A stretch of DNA of 64,000 bases, from positions 4,054,001 through 4,118,000 of the forward strand of contig NZ_CP023737.1 of assembly GCF_002752655.1 (NCBI RefSeq). Direction: 5' to 3'. A program made the translations under genes and the position numbers. The DNA comes from Methylosinus trichosporium OB3b. Its GTDB lineage: Bacteria; Pseudomonadota; Alphaproteobacteria; Rhizobiales; Beijerinckiaceae. Of this stretch, positions 62,040 to 64,000 are shown piece by piece (the stretch's first letter is position 1; every line of letters starts with the position of its first letter). Under the pieces are notes generated by a model, which did no database searches, was not told the origin of the DNA, and worked only from the letters and a program-made list of their open reading frames with translations.

Positions 62040-62897
62040 CTATCGCAGCGACGCGCCCTGGAGCTGCGGGGCCGGCTCGGCGGCGGGCGGCGGCGGCAGG
62101 GTCTGGGGCTCGGCCGTTTCGCGCCGGCGCGGCGCCGGCAGGCGATGGACCGTCGCGCTCGCGCCGACGTCCTCCTCCGCCTCCATCTTCGCGAGATCGC
62201 GGCGAACCATCAGCACGAACAAAGTGAAGGCGACGGCCGACAGGCCGCCCACCGACACGTCGATCCAGGCGAACCGCAGGATCCGCGCCTCGATCAGGCC
62301 GGGGCCGGCCCAATGCGCGATCAGCGCCCACACCGCCACCAGAATCCGGAACTCCGTCGCTCCCATTCCGCCGTAGGACAGGCGATGCACCCCCTCCGTC
62401 GCCACGCGGAGATAGGTGTAGGAGCTCATCAGCAGATAGAGCGACAGCACGAACAGCGCCGACGGCATGGTGAAAAAAGGCGACGCCCCGAGCCCCACCA
62501 CGATCAGGCTCATCGCGATCAGATCGCTCGAATGATCCAGAAGGAAGCCGTAGCGAGGCCGCTCGATCGACCGGTGCCGCGCCAGCGACCCGTCCAGCGA
62601 ATCGCCGAACCAGTTCGTCGCCAGCCCCGCCACCACCAGCGCCAGGAACCACGCCGACCAATGGCACAGCAGAAACCCCGCCCCCGTCGCCGCCGCTCCC
62701 AGCAGCCCGACCGCCGTCAGCTGGTCCGGCAGCACCCAGGTCGGAAGGCGCTGAACGATTGCGCCCAAGAGCCGTCGCTCGCAAGTCGCCAGCACGCTCG
62801 TGTTCAATCGATCCGCCAAGAAGCCCCCTCGACAATTGTGAAGCGCTCGGCGCCTCGCGACGCGGCTTCGCCCCATTTCCGACGCCAGGCGTTCCAT
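62040..62897 (-). CDS. CDP-alcohol phosphatidyltransferase-like membrane protein
   Basis: About 285 residues from the ATG at 62897. The family motif D-G-x2-A-R-x8-G-x3-D-x3-D reads as DGSLARHRSIERPRYGFLLDHSSD in parts (DGSLAR and GFLLDHSSD). About six membrane segments follow. A Pro-rich tail ends the protein. It would transfer a phospho-alcohol from CDP-linked lipid precursors; the exact lipid is unknown. The start is uncertain: a TTG (LADRLNTSVL) with GAGGGGG upstream near 62820 is also plausible, and a longer reading to 63068 is not. Confidence 0.75.
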   Translation of the reverse strand: MERLASEMGRSRVARRRALHNCRGGFLADRLNTSVLATCERRLLGAIVQRLPTWVLPDQLTAVGLLGAAATGAGFLLCHWSAWFLALVVAGLATNWFGDSLDGSLARHRSIERPRYGFLLDHSSDLIAMSLIVVGLGASPFFTMPSALFVLSLYLLMSSYTYLRVATEGVHRLSYGGMGATEFRILVAVWALIAHWAGPGLIEARILRFAWIDVSVGGLSAVAFTLFVLMVRRDLAKMEAEEDVGASATVHRLPAPRRRETAEPQTLPPPPAAEPAPQLQGASLR

Positions 62898-63102
62898 GCG
62901 CCTCATACGGCGCCGAACTCGGATGAACCGAACCCGAACTTCTACACACCGCAGCCGATCCGAACGCCGTCGCGCCTCGGTCCTGCGAGTCCCTCGAATC
63001 GCATGTCCGTCTGTGGCGCCGCAGCATTCGGCCAGCTTCAGCTTGCCTGCGACGCTCCGCCCCGTCAACCGATTATCGGCGCCCCTGCGGCGGTTTTCGG
63101 CC

Positions 63103-64000
63103 TTATTTGATCCGCGACTCCGTGCGAATCCCCTGGACCGCCGGCTGCGTCAGCATCGACACCAATTTCAGCACCTTGCCCGCCTCCGTCAGACCGGCGT
63201 TCGAAACGAACAGAATGTCCTTGTCACGCATCGCGAAGCGGCGCGCCGCGAACAGCGCCTTCGGGTCCCGCATGTCCAGATGATAGACCACAGGAACTTG
63301 CGCCCGCGCCGCCAGCTCGGGCGGCGTCGCCGGATATTGCGACACGATCCCGCTCGGCTCGTAGCGCAGCACGAAAAGGCCCGACGGATCGGCCTGCTGA
63401 TCCTCGATCCCGCCGGCCTTGCCGATCGCCTCCTCCAGCGTCAGGCTGCGCGCGCCGAACTCCAGCACCGAGTTCGACCCCAACGCCCCCGCCACGGTGA
63501 AGGTCTGCGGCGTGTGCTCCACCGTCACCATGTCGCCAGGTCGTACATAAATATCTTCGCGCGGGGTCGCCAAGAGAGCGCCGAGCGGCACGCGTGCGGT
63601 GCGGTCGCCACGCGTCAGGCTGACGAAGGTCTCATGCACAGGCGTCTTGAACCCGCCGGCCGAGGCGATCACATCCATCACCCGGTCGCCGCGCAGCGTC
63701 AGCGGCACGCGCGCGCCCTGCGACACCTCGCCGGTCACCGTCACCATGTTCGACACATTGTGCGTCACCGTCACCAGCGCCTGCGGCTCGATCGCCTTGC
63801 CGCGCAGCCGCTCGACGATGAGCGCCTCGACCTCTTGCTGGCTGCGGCCGGCGACCTGGATGCGCCCGGCGTAGGGCACGGTGACCGAGCCGTCCCGCGC
63901 GACCGTCTGCTCGGGGATTGTCGCCGAGCGCGAGCCGGGGCTCGTGTGGTCGCCGCCGCCGGAGGAGAACAGACCGCCGGCCGTCGCCTCCCAGACCGTG
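63103..64000 (-). CDS. Polysaccharide export protein, Wza/GumB-like (partial)
   Basis: Only the C-terminal 298 residues are in the window; the 5' end lies beyond base 64000. VWEATAGGLF at the edge, then GSVTVPYAGRIQVAGRSQQE (export domain), followed by SLBB-type units (MVTVTGEVSQGARVPL; FTVAGALGSNSVLEFGARSL). Such outer-membrane proteins form the export channel for capsular or exopolysaccharide. Confidence 0.88.
   Translation of the reverse strand, partial: TVWEATAGGLFSSGGGDHTSPGSRSATIPEQTVARDGSVTVPYAGRIQVAGRSQQEVEALIVERLRGKAIEPQALVTVTHNVSNMVTVTGEVSQGARVPLTLRGDRVMDVIASAGGFKTPVHETFVSLTRGDRTARVPLGALLATPREDIYVRPGDMVTVEHTPQTFTVAGALGSNSVLEFGARSLTLEEAIGKAGGIEDQQADPSGLFVLRYEPSGIVSQYPATPPELAARAQVPVVYHLDMRDPKALFAARRFAMRDKDILFVSNAGLTEAGKVLKLVSMLTQPAVQGIRTESRIK

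Overview
The window is GC-rich alphaproteobacterial DNA, most likely from a type II methanotroph of the Methylosinus/Methylocystis group. The main evidence is a complete pmoC (particulate methane monooxygenase subunit C) with its copper-ligand pattern. Supporting evidence is an alphaproteobacterial ALA synthase (hemA), a separate F1-ATPase zeta subunit gene, a split F0 operon with paired b and b' subunits, and a lanthanide-type (lut/lanmodulin-like) locus. No rRNA, tRNA, CRISPR array or complete insertion sequence was seen. Several families of short palindromic repeats lie between genes.

Layout. 1-2.6 kb: end of fmt and a large DUF4175 membrane protein. 2.8-8.5 kb: a lower-GC island with a methyltransferase, a decayed Rhs fragment, a probable immunity gene and a 1352-residue Rhs protein with a nuclease-like C-terminal tail. 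8.8-16.9 kb: L,D-transpeptidase, truA, ATPase zeta subunit, purC, hemA and a divergent histidine kinase/response regulator pair. 16.9-19.3 kb: LysR regulator, solitary pmoC and a WxxGxW-type secreted protein. 19.7-22.3 kb: atpI-B-E-b'-b. 23-25.4 kb: small proteins, infC with a predicted ATT start, and a secreted protein.

25.6-30.1 kb is a five-gene minus-strand cluster: a four-EF-hand protein that aligns end to end with lanmodulin, a periplasmic binding protein, a YVTN beta-propeller, an ABC ATPase and an ABC permease. It resembles the lanthanide utilisation and transport (lut) locus of Methylorubrum. A palindromic repeat pair is embedded in frame in the propeller's signal-peptide region.

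30.1-42.1 kb is a nitrate assimilation locus: outer-membrane protein, nasT, nasS, then nirB, nirD, nasA, narK and a PP2C-kinase fusion. Each of the two transcription units has a predicted sigma-54 promoter followed by a leader with ANTAR-type hexaloop hairpins (A at loop position 1, G at 4) and mutually exclusive structures. I infer that NasT antiterminates both leaders, so the locus would control itself.

42.7-53.4 kb holds a SulP anion transporter, a six-subunit hydrogenase-4-like complex whose large subunit lacks the nickel-binding cysteine motifs (an energy-converting-hydrogenase-related, Ehr-type complex), and an O/P-type porin, all on the plus strand. 54-56 kb has two cold-shock genes and two small conserved-looking genes. 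56-64 kb has a chemotaxis receptor, gshB, glnD, dps, a CDP-alcohol phosphatidyltransferase-like gene and the 3' part of a polysaccharide export gene that runs off the window.
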